Below the pieces are notes generated by a model. That model was given only the letters and a program-made list of their open reading frames with translations. It did not search any database and had not been told where the DNA came from. 64,000 bases of DNA from Planococcus sp. PAMC 21323 (GTDB lineage: Bacteria; Bacillota; Bacilli; Bacillales_A; Planococcaceae), in contig NZ_CP009129.1 of assembly GCF_000785555.1 (NCBI RefSeq), forward strand, positions 1,116,001 through 1,180,000, written 5' to 3'. The position numbers were made by a program, and so were the translations under genes. Positions 48,617 through 57,361 of the stretch are shown here, in pieces (within the stretch, counting starts at the first letter, position 1; every line of letters begins with the position of its first letter).

Positions 48617-48691
48617 TAAACGAATGTTTTGATAATTGGTAGAAATTCCTTTATAATAAACAAGCAATGAATTATTTAGGAGGTCGAAATA

Positions 48692-49780
48692 ATGACGAAA
48701 TTAGATGAAACACAATTAATGTTAAAAGAATTGACTGATGCGAATGGCATTCCCGGAAATGAACGCCAGTCACGCGAGGTCATGAAGAAATACATAGAAC
48801 CATATGCGGATTCAATCGAAACAGACGGTCTTGGAAGCTTGATTGCCAAAAAAGAGGGTTTGGCTGACGGACCCAAAATTATGGTAGCGGGTCATTTAGA
48901 TGAAGTTGGCTTTATGATCACGCAAATTGATGAAAAAGGCTTTTTGAAATTCCAACCAGTAGGCGGCTGGTGGTCACAAGTTATGTTAGCGCAACGCGTG
49001 ACGATTACAACTCGTAACGATAAAGAAATTACAGGTGTCATTGGATCAAAGCCACCGCATATTTTAACACCTGAAGCACGCAAAAAACCTGTCGAAATTA
49101 AAGATATGTTTATCGATATCGGCGCATCGTCTCGTGAAGAAGTAAAAGAATGGGGCATTACGCCAGGCGATATGGTAACTCCATATTTTGAATTTACGGT
49201 TATGAACAACGACAAATTATTGATGGCAAAAGCTTGGGATAACCGTATCGGTTGTGCGATTGCAATTGACGTCTTAAAAGGACTTAAAGGTGTTGACCAT
49301 CCGAACGTAGTTTACGGAGTAGGCACTGTTCAAGAAGAAATCGGCTTGCGTGGCGCTAAAACAGCGACTGCTAAAATTCAGCCAGATATCGGTTTTGCAG
49401 TAGACGTTGGCATTGCTGGGGACACGCCGGGAATCACGAGCAAAGAATCGAATAGCAAAATGGGCGATGGCCCGCAATTATTACTTTTCGATGCTTCTAT
49501 GGTTTCTCACCGCGGTCTACGTGAACTTGTGGTCGACACGGCTGAAGAAGCAGGCATTCCGTATCAATTTGAAACAATCGCAGGCGGCGGAACTGACGCT
49601 GGATCGATTCACTTAACAGCAAACGGTGTTCCAGCACTAGCGATCGGTGTAGCTACTCGCTATATTCACTCGCACGCAGGAATTCTGCACCGCGACGATT
49701 ATGAAAACGCAGTAAAGTTAATCATCGAAGTCATCAAAAAACTCGACAAAGACACAGTCGCTCGTATTACATTCGAATAA
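48692..49780 (+). CDS. ysdC: M42 family aminopeptidase YsdC
   Basis: 362-residue metallo-aminopeptidase, probably a tetrahedral dodecamer that trims peptides. Metal ligands are His in [12 protein letters not shown], Asp in AKAWDNRIG, the Glu pair in [11 protein letters not shown], Asp in [14 protein letters not shown] and His in [22 protein letters not shown] precedes the ATG. The gene ends in a terminator that leads straight into the first 21-bp repeat array. Confidence 0.94.
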   Translation: MTKLDETQLMLKELTDANGIPGNERQSREVMKKYIEPYADSIETDGLGSLIAKKEGLADGPKIMVAGHLDEVGFMITQIDEKGFLKFQPVGGWWSQVMLAQRVTITTRNDKEITGVIGSKPPHILTPEARKKPVEIKDMFIDIGASSREEVKEWGITPGDMVTPYFEFTVMNNDKLLMAKAWDNRIGCAIAIDVLKGLKGVDHPNVVYGVGTVQEEIGLRGAKTATAKIQPDIGFAVDVGIAGDTPGITSKESNSKMGDGPQLLLFDASMVSHRGLRELVVDTAEEAGIPYQFETIAGGGTDAGSIHLTANGVPALAIGVATRYIHSHAGILHRDDYENAVKLIIEVIKKLDKDTVARITFE

Positions 49781-49790
49781 AAATAGAGAA

Positions 49791-49816
49791 CCCTTCGCTT
49801 AGGCGAAGGGTTTTTT
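49791..49816 (+). terminator. Terminator of ysdC
   Basis: CCCTTCGCTTAGGCGAAGGG hairpin followed by six T; repeat array A starts 8 bases later. Confidence 0.93.
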
Positions 49817-49823
49817 GTGTTTT

Positions 49824-49936
49824 GCAAACAAAGTGCCGTTTAGCGCAAATAAACTTCCGCTCGCCGCAAACAAAGCGCGAGATAGCGCAAACAACGGTGT
49901 GTATCCCGCAAACAATCTCGTTCATCGCGCAAACAA
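49824..49936. repeat. 21-bp direct-repeat array A
   Basis: Five complete 21-bp units plus a partial sixth, head to tail with no spacer: starts at 49824, 49845, 49866, 49887, 49908 and 49929. Each begins GCAAACAA or GCAAATAA and ends in C after about 12 variable bases. The array fills the gap between ysdC and the NERD gene promoter. It is followed by a GCTTTTCGCTTGCGAAAAGC hairpin (about 49948-49969). No open reading frame with a start signal is associated. Confidence 0.9.
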
Positions 49937-49982
49937 TTAAAGGTTTTTCGCTTTTCGCTTGCGAAAAGCATCCATCTAGAGA

Positions 49983-50011
49983 TTTTCAGGTTTTAAAAAG
50001 AATGCTATACT
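49983..50011 (+). promoter_or_regulatory. Promoter of the NERD gene
   Basis: TTTTCA at 49983-49988 and TATACT at 50006-50011 with 17-base spacing, upstream of AGGAGGTG and the ATG at 50038. Confidence 0.55.
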
Positions 50012-50037
50012 CTATTTATTCTGATAGGAGGTGCTCT

Positions 50038-50076
50038 ATGCACAGAAAAGAACTCGTTTTACTGTCTCAAACATAG
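50038..50076 (+). pseudogene. 5' segment of the NERD gene before an amber codon
   Basis: ATG at 50038 with AGGAGGTG upstream encodes MHRKELVLLSQT and stops at TAG (50074-50076). The same frame then continues as SLERLLYRLPEHHPQRQ into the NERD protein. The LLxRLPxxHPxR part is typical of NERD-protein N termini, so this is probably the original start cut off by a nonsense codon. Confidence 0.7.
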
Positions 50077-50100
50077 TCGCTCGAAAGACTGTTATACCGC

Positions 50101-51000
50101 TTGCCTGAACATCATCCACAACGCCAATTTCTACAAGTCGAGTTATATCGAAGTGCTGCTGGAGAACGAGGGGAAACAAGGCTAGCGCGGAAGTTGGTGG
50201 AATTTAGTCCAGAAGAAAACTACCGCTTTTTGCAGAATGTTTGCTTGTCACTTGGCGAATGGAAAATTCAAATAGACGGCTTATTGCTGACAGAACGTGG
50301 CGCGATTATTGTGGAATCGAAAAACATTAGTGGACAGCTTTATTTTGATCATCAAACAGGCGAATTTGCTCGGACAGACATAGAAGGCCAACGCACGGTA
50401 ATGGAAGATCCTACAATTCAATTAAATAAAAACATTCGCTTTCTAACGAAATTTTTTAAAATGAATAAAATCCAGTTACCGATCAAAGGTATTGTTGTAT
50501 TTACATCTAAACAATGTGAATTTATTACGAAACCTCAAAATAGCGTTGTCTGTAAAACGTATCAATTGATTGACCATTTATTTCACATACTCAACTCTTT
50601 CCCCGACATGAATACCCAACCCAATTTATCGAAAATCGATAAACTTCTTCAAAAACATCAAACCCCTTATAAGCGGCTTCCTTTATGTCAGCTATACACT
50701 ATAGCTTTTGCTGAACTAAAGCCCGGTATTTTTTGTGCGAGTTGTAAAAATCATCGAATGTTCCGGAAATATCGGTGCGGCTGGATGTGCGAGTTGTGCC
50801 AAACAGTAGATCTACATGCATTTGAAACGACGGTTCAGGAATATTTTTCACTCGTCCATACTCAACTAAGCAATAAGCAGTTAAGGCAGTTTTGTAATAT
50901 TGATTCTCCATTTGTGGCGTCTCGCTTGTTGTCAACTTTTGATTTTGAGATTGCCGGTGCATTACGCAACCGGACCTATCAATTGAAGAATAAAGATTAG
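50101..51000 (+). CDS. NERD domain protein, possibly disrupted
   Basis: 299-residue nuclease-related-domain protein read from a TTG at 50101 that has no ribosome binding site. The NERD core shows GERGETRLARKL, QIDGLLLTERGAIIVESKN (the D...E-x-K nuclease-type residues) and MEDPTIQLNKNIRFL. A C-terminal zinc ribbon (CASCKNHRMFRKYRCGWMCELC) follows. The true start is probably ATG 50038, separated by an in-frame TAG at codon 13. Unless this stop is read through, expression should be poor. It is flanked by repeat arrays A and B, in a lineage-variable pocket. Confidence 0.75.
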   Translation: MPEHHPQRQFLQVELYRSAAGERGETRLARKLVEFSPEENYRFLQNVCLSLGEWKIQIDGLLLTERGAIIVESKNISGQLYFDHQTGEFARTDIEGQRTVMEDPTIQLNKNIRFLTKFFKMNKIQLPIKGIVVFTSKQCEFITKPQNSVVCKTYQLIDHLFHILNSFPDMNTQPNLSKIDKLLQKHQTPYKRLPLCQLYTIAFAELKPGIFCASCKNHRMFRKYRCGWMCELCQTVDLHAFETTVQEYFSLVHTQLSNKQLRQFCNIDSPFVASRLLSTFDFEIAGALRNRTYQLKNKD

Positions 51001-51029
51001 CTTTTCACTCCGGTGAGAAGCTTTTTTTG
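50999..51029 (+). terminator. Terminator of the NERD gene
   Basis: AGCTTTTCACtccgGTGAGAAGCT with a run of seven T; almost the same hairpin recurs at 51215. Confidence 0.92.
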
Positions 51030-51035
51030 TGTTTT

Positions 51036-51161
51036 GCAAACAAAGCAAGGAATTGCGCAAACAAACTTTCACTCGCCGCAAACAAAGCAAGGGATTGTAC
51101 AAACAACACTCTCTATGCCGCAAATAAAGCCGCATATGCCGCAAATAAAGAGTCATAGACC
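51036..51161. repeat. 21-bp direct-repeat array B
   Basis: Six 21-bp units starting at 51036, 51057, 51078, 51099, 51120 and 51141. Each begins GCAAACAA or GCAAATAA, except the fourth (ACAAACAA). Unit 2 matches unit 2 of arrays A and C (variable part ACTTTCACTCGCC here), so unit order is conserved among arrays. Nothing else is recognisable between 51162 and the next hairpin. Confidence 0.9.
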
Positions 51162-51214
51162 ACTAGGTGCGTACTCGTTTAAAACTCCCAGAGCATTATT
51201 ATTCTTTCGAAACT

Positions 51215-51244
51215 AGCTTTTCACTCAAGTGAGAAGCTTTTTTT
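51215..51244 (+). terminator. Orphan terminator hairpin before array C
   Basis: AGCTTTTCACTcaAGTGAGAAGCT plus a run of seven T. No gene precedes it; it looks like a copy of the NERD terminator at 50999. Confidence 0.88.
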
Positions 51245-51251
51245 GAGTTTT

Positions 51252-51366
51252 GCAAACAAAGGAGCGTATTGCGCAAACAAACTTTCGCTCGCTGCAAACA
51301 AAACGCGAGATAGCGCAAACAACGATCTCTATCCCGCAAATAAACTCGTTCACTCCGCAAATAAAG
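51252..51366. repeat. 21-bp direct-repeat array C
   Basis: Five complete units starting at 51252, 51273, 51294, 51315 and 51336, plus a partial sixth at 51357. Units 2-5 parallel those of array A (for example the variable part ACGCGAGATAGC in unit 3 against GCGCGAGATAGC in A). It ends just before the Xre promoter region. Confidence 0.9.
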
Positions 51367-51382
51367 TCTCGTAAAACAAATT

Positions 51383-51425
51383 AATGTACATAATAATTGA
51401 CTTAATGTTAAGTAAAGTGTACATT
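51383..51425 (+). promoter_or_regulatory. Promoter with nested operator palindromes (xre)
   Basis: -35 TTGACT (51397-51402) and -10 TACATT (51420-51425) with 17-base spacing. The inverted repeat ACTTAATGTTAAGT (51400-51413) sits in the spacer. AATGTACA (51383-51390) and TGTACATT (51418-51425) form a second, outer inverted repeat. This arrangement suits repression by the Xre protein encoded next. Confidence 0.75.
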
Positions 51426-51466
51426 ATGTTATATAAACCGAACATGAAAAAGGAAGGATGAAGCAG

Positions 51467-51682
51467 ATGCTTAAAAATCGAGTGAAAGAACTTAGGGCTC
51501 GGTACGGCTTCACACAAAGCGATCTCGGCAAGCAAGTGGATGTCACGCGACAAACGATTGCTTTTATTGAAAAAGGAGAGTTTTCACCTTCGATTACCCT
51601 TTCGCTTAAACTAGCAAAAGCGTTGCAAACCAACGTCAACGACTTATTTTGGTTAGAGGAGGACGATGAACATGAAAAATGA
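51467..51682 (+). CDS. Small Xre-family transcriptional regulator
   Basis: 71-residue HTH protein that is nearly only the DNA-binding domain (RVKELRARYGFTQSDLGKQV, then DVTRQTIAFIEKGEFSPS). It is like the YozG/YgzD-type regulators often paired with a membrane protein gene. The ATG at 51467 is 9 bases after AAGGAAGG; the ATG at 51458 abuts that site. It overlaps the next gene, so the two are co-expressed, and the nested palindromes upstream suggest autorepression. Confidence 0.88.
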   Translation: MLKNRVKELRARYGFTQSDLGKQVDVTRQTIAFIEKGEFSPSITLSLKLAKALQTNVNDLFWLEEDDEHEK

Positions 51683-52175
51683 TTTTCGGATGCAGTACCC
51701 ACTGTGGATGATGGGGTTTATCGGTGTGTTAGGAATTTTCTTATTCGGAGTCAATTCACCAATGACAAGCGATATCATCCTTACTGAAAATGAACAAAGC
51801 ATACTGGTTGAATATGGTGTCGTGCAAGGATTTATTATTTTAGGGTCAATCTTAGTGTATCTCTTGATGCTGTTTGTTTTTTATATGAAGATGAGACGCC
51901 ATAACAAAATGAATCCGACACAAAAAATTCCTTCTTTTGCTATTCGCCCACCCGAATATTTAGAACAGGATGAAGGTATGACGCATATTACGCGCATGGC
52001 TTCACAAAAAGTGTACACCTTTATGACATGGAGTTTACCGGCGTTAGCGGTATTTGCTATGTTTTCACCGTTACCAAGAATTTATACAGTGCTCACTATA
52101 TTGATTGTCGCTTTCTTGCAATACGTCATTTACTACAAAGCAATCCGCGCGCATTTGAAGGAGGAACCCGAATGA
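51672..52175 (+). CDS. Membrane protein paired with the Xre regulator
   Basis: 167-residue protein with about four hydrophobic helices (roughly 11-30, 50-72, 110-130 and 135-153) and a cytoplasmic central loop rich in Pro and Met. I do not recognise the family with certainty; it resembles small DUF membrane proteins that accompany Xre regulators. The ATG at 51672 is 8 bases after GAGGAGG. Its stop overlaps the next gene (ATGA), giving a three-gene unit. Confidence 0.8.
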   Translation: MKNDFRMQYPLWMMGFIGVLGIFLFGVNSPMTSDIILTENEQSILVEYGVVQGFIILGSILVYLLMLFVFYMKMRRHNKMNPTQKIPSFAIRPPEYLEQDEGMTHITRMASQKVYTFMTWSLPALAVFAMFSPLPRIYTVLTILIVAFLQYVIYYKAIRAHLKEEPE

Positions 52176-52621
52176 TTTATGAATACATTCTTGTCTTTTT
52201 AGGAGCGGCAATTCCTTGGTTTGAAATCGCCTTAGTCATTCCGCTTGGCATTGTTTGGGGCTTATCTCCTTTTTGGGTAATGATGTTAGCGTTTATCGGC
52301 AATATGGTAACGGTGTTGGCATTGATCGTTGGATTTGACCGTTTCAAGGTATGGTATAACAAACGTCAAGAAGCTAAAGGCAAAACTACCAACAAAAAAA
52401 GCGAACGCGCCAAACAGATTTGGAATCGGTACGGCTTACCAGGCCTTGCCATGCTCGGACCCATTTTAATCGGTACGCATATTGCCGCGTTTATCGGAAT
52501 GACGCTAGGTGCGACAAAAAAGAATACGACTGTTTGGCTGACCATTAGCATTGCTGCGTGGACGCTTGTCTTTGGACTTTTGACAGCACTTGGCTTTGAT
52601 TTCTTCACGGATAAAATCTAA
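52172..52621 (+). CDS. Small multi-drug export family protein
   Basis: 149-residue membrane protein of the Sm_multidrug_ex family: GAAIPWFEIALVIPLGIVWG at the N terminus, a charged loop (about 60-88), then YGLPGLAMLGPILIGTHIAAF. The drug-export name derives from a weakly supported early report, so transport activity is uncertain. AAGGAGGAACCC precedes the ATG. Last gene of the Xre unit. Confidence 0.85.
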   Translation: MIYEYILVFLGAAIPWFEIALVIPLGIVWGLSPFWVMMLAFIGNMVTVLALIVGFDRFKVWYNKRQEAKGKTTNKKSERAKQIWNRYGLPGLAMLGPILIGTHIAAFIGMTLGATKKNTTVWLTISIAAWTLVFGLLTALGFDFFTDKI

Positions 52622-52667
52622 GCTGTGCTATACTTGAGCTATTCTGAAATAAAGGCGTGAACGTATA

Positions 52668-53435
52668 ATGAAAAGAATTGAATCTAACCAAAACTCACTC
52701 GTTAAGCATTGGAAAAAGCTCAGCACCACCCGGAAAGAGCGCGATAAATTCGCGGAATTCTTAGTAGAAGGGTTTCATTTAACTGAAGAAGCACTTCACA
52801 AAAAAGATCTTGTGAAATCATTAATTGTGCGCGAAGGCGTCGACATTCCAGAAGGTTGGGATATTGAAGGCGTTGCACATTATTCGGTAACAGCTGCTGT
52901 AGCAAAAGAGATTTCGGAAACTGAGCACACGCAAGGAATTTTCGCTCATTGCGCACAACCTGAGTTTACTGAAGACGAGCAAAAATCATGGACAAAGCTG
53001 TTAATGATCGATGCTGTTCAAGATCCAGGCAATATCGGAACCATGATTCGTACGGCTTCAGCTAGCGGGATTGATGCCGTTATTCTTGGTAAAGGTTGTG
53101 CAGATCCGTATAATCCGAAAACGGTTCGTTCAGCACAAGGATCTCATTTCCAAATTCCTATCGTTAAAGGGGAATTGATGGAATGGACCGAACAAACAAA
53201 AGCAAGTGGCATTACTATTTTCGGAACAGCGCTTCAAAACTCAACGCCCGTTCACGAAGCAAAAACGCTTGAGCAGTTTGCGTTAATTGTTGGCAATGAA
53301 GGCAGTGGTGTCGATCCGGTTCTTTTACAACAAACAGATCAAAACTTAATGGTGCCGCTTTACGGCAGTGCAGAATCGTTAAATGTGGCAGTGGCTACAG
53401 GAATTTTATTGTATAGTTTAGTTCCGAAAAACTAA
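52668..53435 (+). CDS. ysgA: SpoU/TrmH-family RNA 2'-O-methyltransferase
   Basis: 255-residue knotted methyltransferase. An N-terminal substrate-binding domain (about 1-95) is followed by the SPOUT domain with DAVQDPGNIGTMIRTASASG, NEGSGVDP and the C-terminal knot PLYGSAESLNVAVATGILLY. It probably modifies 23S rRNA or tRNA. Location before pheST matches YsgA. In B. subtilis sspI lies nearby; it is absent here. Confidence 0.92.
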   Translation: MKRIESNQNSLVKHWKKLSTTRKERDKFAEFLVEGFHLTEEALHKKDLVKSLIVREGVDIPEGWDIEGVAHYSVTAAVAKEISETEHTQGIFAHCAQPEFTEDEQKSWTKLLMIDAVQDPGNIGTMIRTASASGIDAVILGKGCADPYNPKTVRSAQGSHFQIPIVKGELMEWTEQTKASGITIFGTALQNSTPVHEAKTLEQFALIVGNEGSGVDPVLLQQTDQNLMVPLYGSAESLNVAVATGILLYSLVPKN

Positions 53436-53437
53436 GT

Positions 53438-53466
53438 TTGATAAAACCAGAGAACTTTCGTATAAT
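53438..53466 (+). promoter_or_regulatory. Sigma-A promoter of pheST
   Basis: TTGATA at 53438-53443 and consensus TATAAT at 53461-53466 with a 17-base spacer. Confidence 0.88.
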
Positions 53467-53473
53467 GAAGAGG

Positions 53474-53726
53474 TAAATAAGTAAAAGCGAAGATTGGGAA
53501 AAGTATGTTGCGCCCTTACATTACAGAGATTCTGCACCTTGACTGGAAGTGTGGATATGTAAACGCCTCAGAAGTTCACCCCGCGAGCTGCCTAACGGGA
53601 CCAGTAGAAATACTGTAAAGATAGGCCGGTGAAGAGCCGTTATGTAAACAAGTGATTGCTAATTTGCAATAACTAGGGTGGTACCGCGAATAATGCCTCG
53701 TCCCTTTTCTGGGACGGGGCTTTTTA
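53474..53726 (+). promoter_or_regulatory. T-box leader of pheST, Phe (UUC) specifier
   Basis: T-box AGGGTGGTACCGCGAA at 53675-53690, followed by the terminator CTCGTCCC/GGGACGGGG and a T run. Stem I contains an upper helix TTACAT/ATGTAA and the loop GAAGTTCACCCC, placing UUC (Phe) next to the lower stem. Confidence 0.93.
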
Positions 53727-53746
53727 CTGTCTAAGGAGGAGAAAAA

Positions 53747-54784
53747 ATGGAAGCACAATTGCAGGAATTGAAAACAAAGGCATTAGAAAAAATTGCTGAA
53801 GCATCGACTGTTAAAGAATTAAATGATGTTCGTGTCGCGTATTTAGGGAAAAAAGGACCGATAACGGATTTGTTGAAAGGCATGGGTAAACTACCAGCTG
53901 AAGAACGTCCGAAGATGGGTGCTTTAGTAAATGTGGTTCGTGAAGAAGTAACAACGCAATTGGAAAGTCGCATGGTACTTTTAGAAGAAGAAGCGATCAA
54001 TGCGAAATTGCAAAGTGAAACGATCGATATCACTTTACCAGGACGTCCTGTAAAAACAGGTAACTCACATCCATTAACGCGTGTTGTTGAGGAAATTGAG
54101 GATTTATTTATCTCGATGGGTTATGAAGTAGCAGAAGGCCCGGAAGTTGAAAAAGACTATTATAACTTTGAAGCTTTGAACTTGCCGAAAGGTCACCCAG
54201 CTCGCGATATGCAAGATTCCTTTTATATAACAGAAGATATTTTACTCCGCACGCACACGTCTCCAGTTCAAGCACGGACAATGGAAGCAAAAGGCGGAGA
54301 GCCGATTAAAATTATTTGTCCGGGGAAAGTATACCGCCGTGATAGTGACGATGCGACGCATTCACACCAATTCACTCAAATCGAAGGATTGGTTATCGGT
54401 GAAGACATCCGCATGAGCGACTTGAAAGGAACACTTTCTGTATTTGCTAAGAAAATGTTCGGCGATGATCGTGAAATCCGTCTTCGTCCAAGTTTCTTCC
54501 CGTTCACAGAGCCTTCTGTTGAAATGGATATTTCATGCTTTAAATGTGGTGGCAGTGGCTGCAACGTTTGCAAAAAAACAGGCTGGATTGAAATTCTGGG
54601 CGCTGGAATGGTGCATCCGAATGTACTTGAAATGGCCGGTTATGATTCGAAACGTTTAACTGGATTTGCTTTTGGTATGGGTCCAGAACGTATTGCGATG
54701 TTAAAATATGGCGTCGAAGACATCCGTCATTTCTACACTAATGATGTTCGCTTTTTATCTCAATTCCAACGTACGGAACTTTAA
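53747..54784 (+). CDS. pheS: Phenylalanyl-tRNA synthetase alpha subunit
   Basis: 345-residue class II catalytic subunit. An N-terminal coiled coil (1-85) is followed by the core with [19 protein letters not shown], the motif 2 region [22 protein letters not shown], and motif 3 [18 protein letters not shown] cysteine-rich loop ([19 protein letters not shown]) is present as in related enzymes. AAGGAGGAG precedes the ATG; pheT follows after 14 bases. Confidence 0.97.
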   Translation: MEAQLQELKTKALEKIAEASTVKELNDVRVAYLGKKGPITDLLKGMGKLPAEERPKMGALVNVVREEVTTQLESRMVLLEEEAINAKLQSETIDITLPGRPVKTGNSHPLTRVVEEIEDLFISMGYEVAEGPEVEKDYYNFEALNLPKGHPARDMQDSFYITEDILLRTHTSPVQARTMEAKGGEPIKIICPGKVYRRDSDDATHSHQFTQIEGLVIGEDIRMSDLKGTLSVFAKKMFGDDREIRLRPSFFPFTEPSVEMDISCFKCGGSGCNVCKKTGWIEILGAGMVHPNVLEMAGYDSKRLTGFAFGMGPERIAMLKYGVEDIRHFYTNDVRFLSQFQRTEL

Positions 54785-54798
54785 GGAGGAAATAAAAC

Positions 54799-57198
54799 AT
54801 GCTCGTATCCATTAATTGGTTGAAAGACTATGTAAATACACAACAATTACCACCTGCTGAATTAGGTGAAAAAATAACGCGTTCAGGTATCGAAGTAGAT
54901 GCAGTAATCGACCGTTCTCACGGCATGACAAATGTCGTTGTGGGCTATGTTGAATCGTGTGTCAAACACCCTGAAGCAGATAAATTATCAATTTGCCAAG
55001 TAAATGTTGGCGAAGAAACAACACAGATTATTTGCGGGGCACCGAACATTGCAGCTGGCCAAAAAGTAATTGTGGCACGCCCAGGAGCTAAACTTCCAGG
55101 TGGTATGAAAATCAAAAAAGCGAAACTTCGTGGAGAAGAATCGAATGGTATGATTTGTTCGCTTCAAGAACTAGGTATTGAAGGCAAGCTTGTGCCGAAA
55201 GCTTACGCTGAAGGTATCTATGTATTACCAGAAGACGCAGAAACAGGATCAGACGTTATTGCGAACTTCGATTTAAACGATACGATTTTAGAATTAGATT
55301 TAACACCAAACCGTGCAGATGCAATGAGTATGTTAGGTGTAGCTTATGAAGTTGGTGCAATTTTATCTGAAGAAGTTAAATTACCGGAAATCAGTTATAA
55401 AGAAGCAACAGATACAGCGGCTTCAATGCTGACATTAACGGTTGACGCACCAGAAGCTAATCCCTTGTATGTAGCAAAAGTTGTCCGCAACATTAAAGTA
55501 CAAGAATCGCCCATGTGGCTACAACAACGTTTAATGGCTGCTGGTGTGCGTCCACATAACAATGTTGTCGACGTTACCAACTATGTACTGATGGAATACG
55601 GTCAGCCTCTTCATGCGTTTGACTACGATTTGTTGGAAACAGGGAATATTACCGTTCGTCACGCTAAAGAAGGCGAAATGATTACGACTTTAGATGATGC
55701 GGAACGTAAATTATCTGCTCATCAATTAGTCATTACGAATGGTGAAAAACCAGTGGCAATTGCTGGGGTAATGGGCGGTGCAAACTCAGAAGTGAGCGAT
55801 GCAACGACAACGGTTGTAATCGAATCTGCTTATTTCGAGTCAGGATCTGTTCGTCAAACTTCAAGAGACCATGGTCTTCGCAGCGATGCAAGTTCACGTT
55901 TTGAAAAAGGTGTAGATCCAAATCGTGTTATTCCAGCAGCTGAACGTGCAGCACAATTATTGTCTGAGCTCGCTGGTGGGGAAGTATTGTCTGGATCTGT
56001 TATTTTCGACAAAGTATCGAAAGAAGAAAAAATCGTTAAAGTGTCACCGGACTTTATTAACAGCCGTCTTGGGATGAAAATTGCTTTTGAAGAAATGCTA
56101 GATATTTTAAACCGATTGAAATTCACTACTGAAGCAGTAAATGGTCAATTGGTTATTTCTGTACCGACACGTCGTCAAGATATTCAAATTCCTGAAGATG
56201 TTATTGAAGAAATTGCGCGCTTACACGGATATGATGAAATTCCTGCAACATTACCAGAAGCGGAAACAACTCCAGGTGGTTTAACACCTTATCAAGCTAA
56301 ACGTCGCATTGTTCGTAACTTTTTAGAAGGTGCAGGGTTATTGCAAGCAACGACGTATTCGTTAACTTCTGAAAAGTCGGCAAAACAGTTTGCTTTGGAT
56401 CCAACAGAAACGACACGTTTATTAATGCCAATGAGTGAAGAACGTAGCATTTTACGTCAAAGCTTATTGCCACATTTATTGGAATCTGTTACGTACAACA
56501 CTGCCAGAAGAATGGACTCTGTAGCAATGTATGAAACTGGAGCGGTTTTCTTAAAAGGAAAAGACGAGCTATTAAACGAACAAGAGCATATAGCTGTGGC
56601 AATCACTGGATTGTGGCTAGATAATAGCTGGCAAGGCGAGAAAAAACCAGTCGACTTTTTTGTGCTGAAAGGCATTGTAGAAGGTCTTGGCGCGAAACTT
56701 GGAACTGAATTAACATTCGAACGCGGTCAAATGGATGACTTGCACCCGGGCAGAACGGCCTTTATCAAATTAAATGGTCAACGCATTGGTGTTATTGGTC
56801 AATTACACCCGTCTGAGCAAAAAGCACGCGATTTGAAAACAACAGTGGTACTCGAATTAAACTTAGCAGCTTTATTGAATCTGGAAACAGAAGCGTTAGT
56901 TTACACACAAGTACCACGTTACCCGTCAATGTCACGAGACGTAGCATTAGTTCTTTCTAAATTTGTGGAAGCAGCGACGATCGAAAATGTGATTCGTAGC
57001 GCTGGCGGAAAACTTTTAAAAGACGTTCGCGTGTTTGACCTTTACGAAGGTGACAAAATGGAAGAAGGCAAAAAATCTGTCGCCTTCTCATTGACATACT
57101 TTGATCCTGAGAAAACGTTGACGGACGAAGAAGTAACAAAAGCGCATGAGAAAGTGCTAGCTGCCTTAGCAGAAGTTGGGGCAGAATTAAGAAGTTAA
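54799..57198 (+). CDS. pheT: Phenylalanyl-tRNA synthetase beta subunit
   Basis: 799 residues. An EMAP/OB tRNA-binding domain (about 40-155; GYVESCVKHPEADKLSICQV), B3/B4 editing region (YGQPLHAFDYDLL, GGANSEVSD), B5 (EIARLHGYDEIP), a catalytic-like core and a C-terminal anticodon-binding domain (YPSMSRDVALVLSKFVEAAT). AAGGAGG lies before the ATG. Forms the alpha2-beta2 enzyme with PheS. Confidence 0.97.
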   Translation: MLVSINWLKDYVNTQQLPPAELGEKITRSGIEVDAVIDRSHGMTNVVVGYVESCVKHPEADKLSICQVNVGEETTQIICGAPNIAAGQKVIVARPGAKLPGGMKIKKAKLRGEESNGMICSLQELGIEGKLVPKAYAEGIYVLPEDAETGSDVIANFDLNDTILELDLTPNRADAMSMLGVAYEVGAILSEEVKLPEISYKEATDTAASMLTLTVDAPEANPLYVAKVVRNIKVQESPMWLQQRLMAAGVRPHNNVVDVTNYVLMEYGQPLHAFDYDLLETGNITVRHAKEGEMITTLDDAERKLSAHQLVITNGEKPVAIAGVMGGANSEVSDATTTVVIESAYFESGSVRQTSRDHGLRSDASSRFEKGVDPNRVIPAAERAAQLLSELAGGEVLSGSVIFDKVSKEEKIVKVSPDFINSRLGMKIAFEEMLDILNRLKFTTEAVNGQLVISVPTRRQDIQIPEDVIEEIARLHGYDEIPATLPEAETTPGGLTPYQAKRRIVRNFLEGAGLLQATTYSLTSEKSAKQFALDPTETTRLLMPMSEERSILRQSLLPHLLESVTYNTARRMDSVAMYETGAVFLKGKDELLNEQEHIAVAITGLWLDNSWQGEKKPVDFFVLKGIVEGLGAKLGTELTFERGQMDDLHPGRTAFIKLNGQRIGVIGQLHPSEQKARDLKTTVVLELNLAALLNLETEALVYTQVPRYPSMSRDVALVLSKFVEAATIENVIRSAGGKLLKDVRVFDLYEGDKMEEGKKSVAFSLTYFDPEKTLTDEEVTKAHEKVLAALAEVGAELRS

Positions 57199-57214
57199 CG
57201 TGAGCTCTATAGTT

Positions 57215-57251
57215 AAAAAAGGATGAATCCATTTGGGTTCATCCTTTTTTT
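57215..57251 (+). terminator. Terminator of pheST
   Basis: AAAAAAGGATGAATCC/GGGTTCATCCTTTTTTT stem with ATTT loop. Confidence 0.9.
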
Positions 57252-57361
57252 GGTTATTTTAAGCATGATGATATAATAAATTTACTTTTTATAGGACTTT
57301 TTGCTTCAAAACGATGAAAATGTGGTAGTATTTATCTAATACGAATTACGGGGGTACTCTT

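Noticed and set aside
49822..50076. 84-residue open frame across array A (and a similar one across array B)
   Set aside because: The frame is open only because the repeat is 21 bp (seven codons); there is no ribosome binding site and it ends by running over the NERD start in another reading.
49824..51366. Direct-repeat arrays as CRISPR
   Set aside because: Units are 21 bp head to tail with no unique spacers of constant length, and there are no cas genes.
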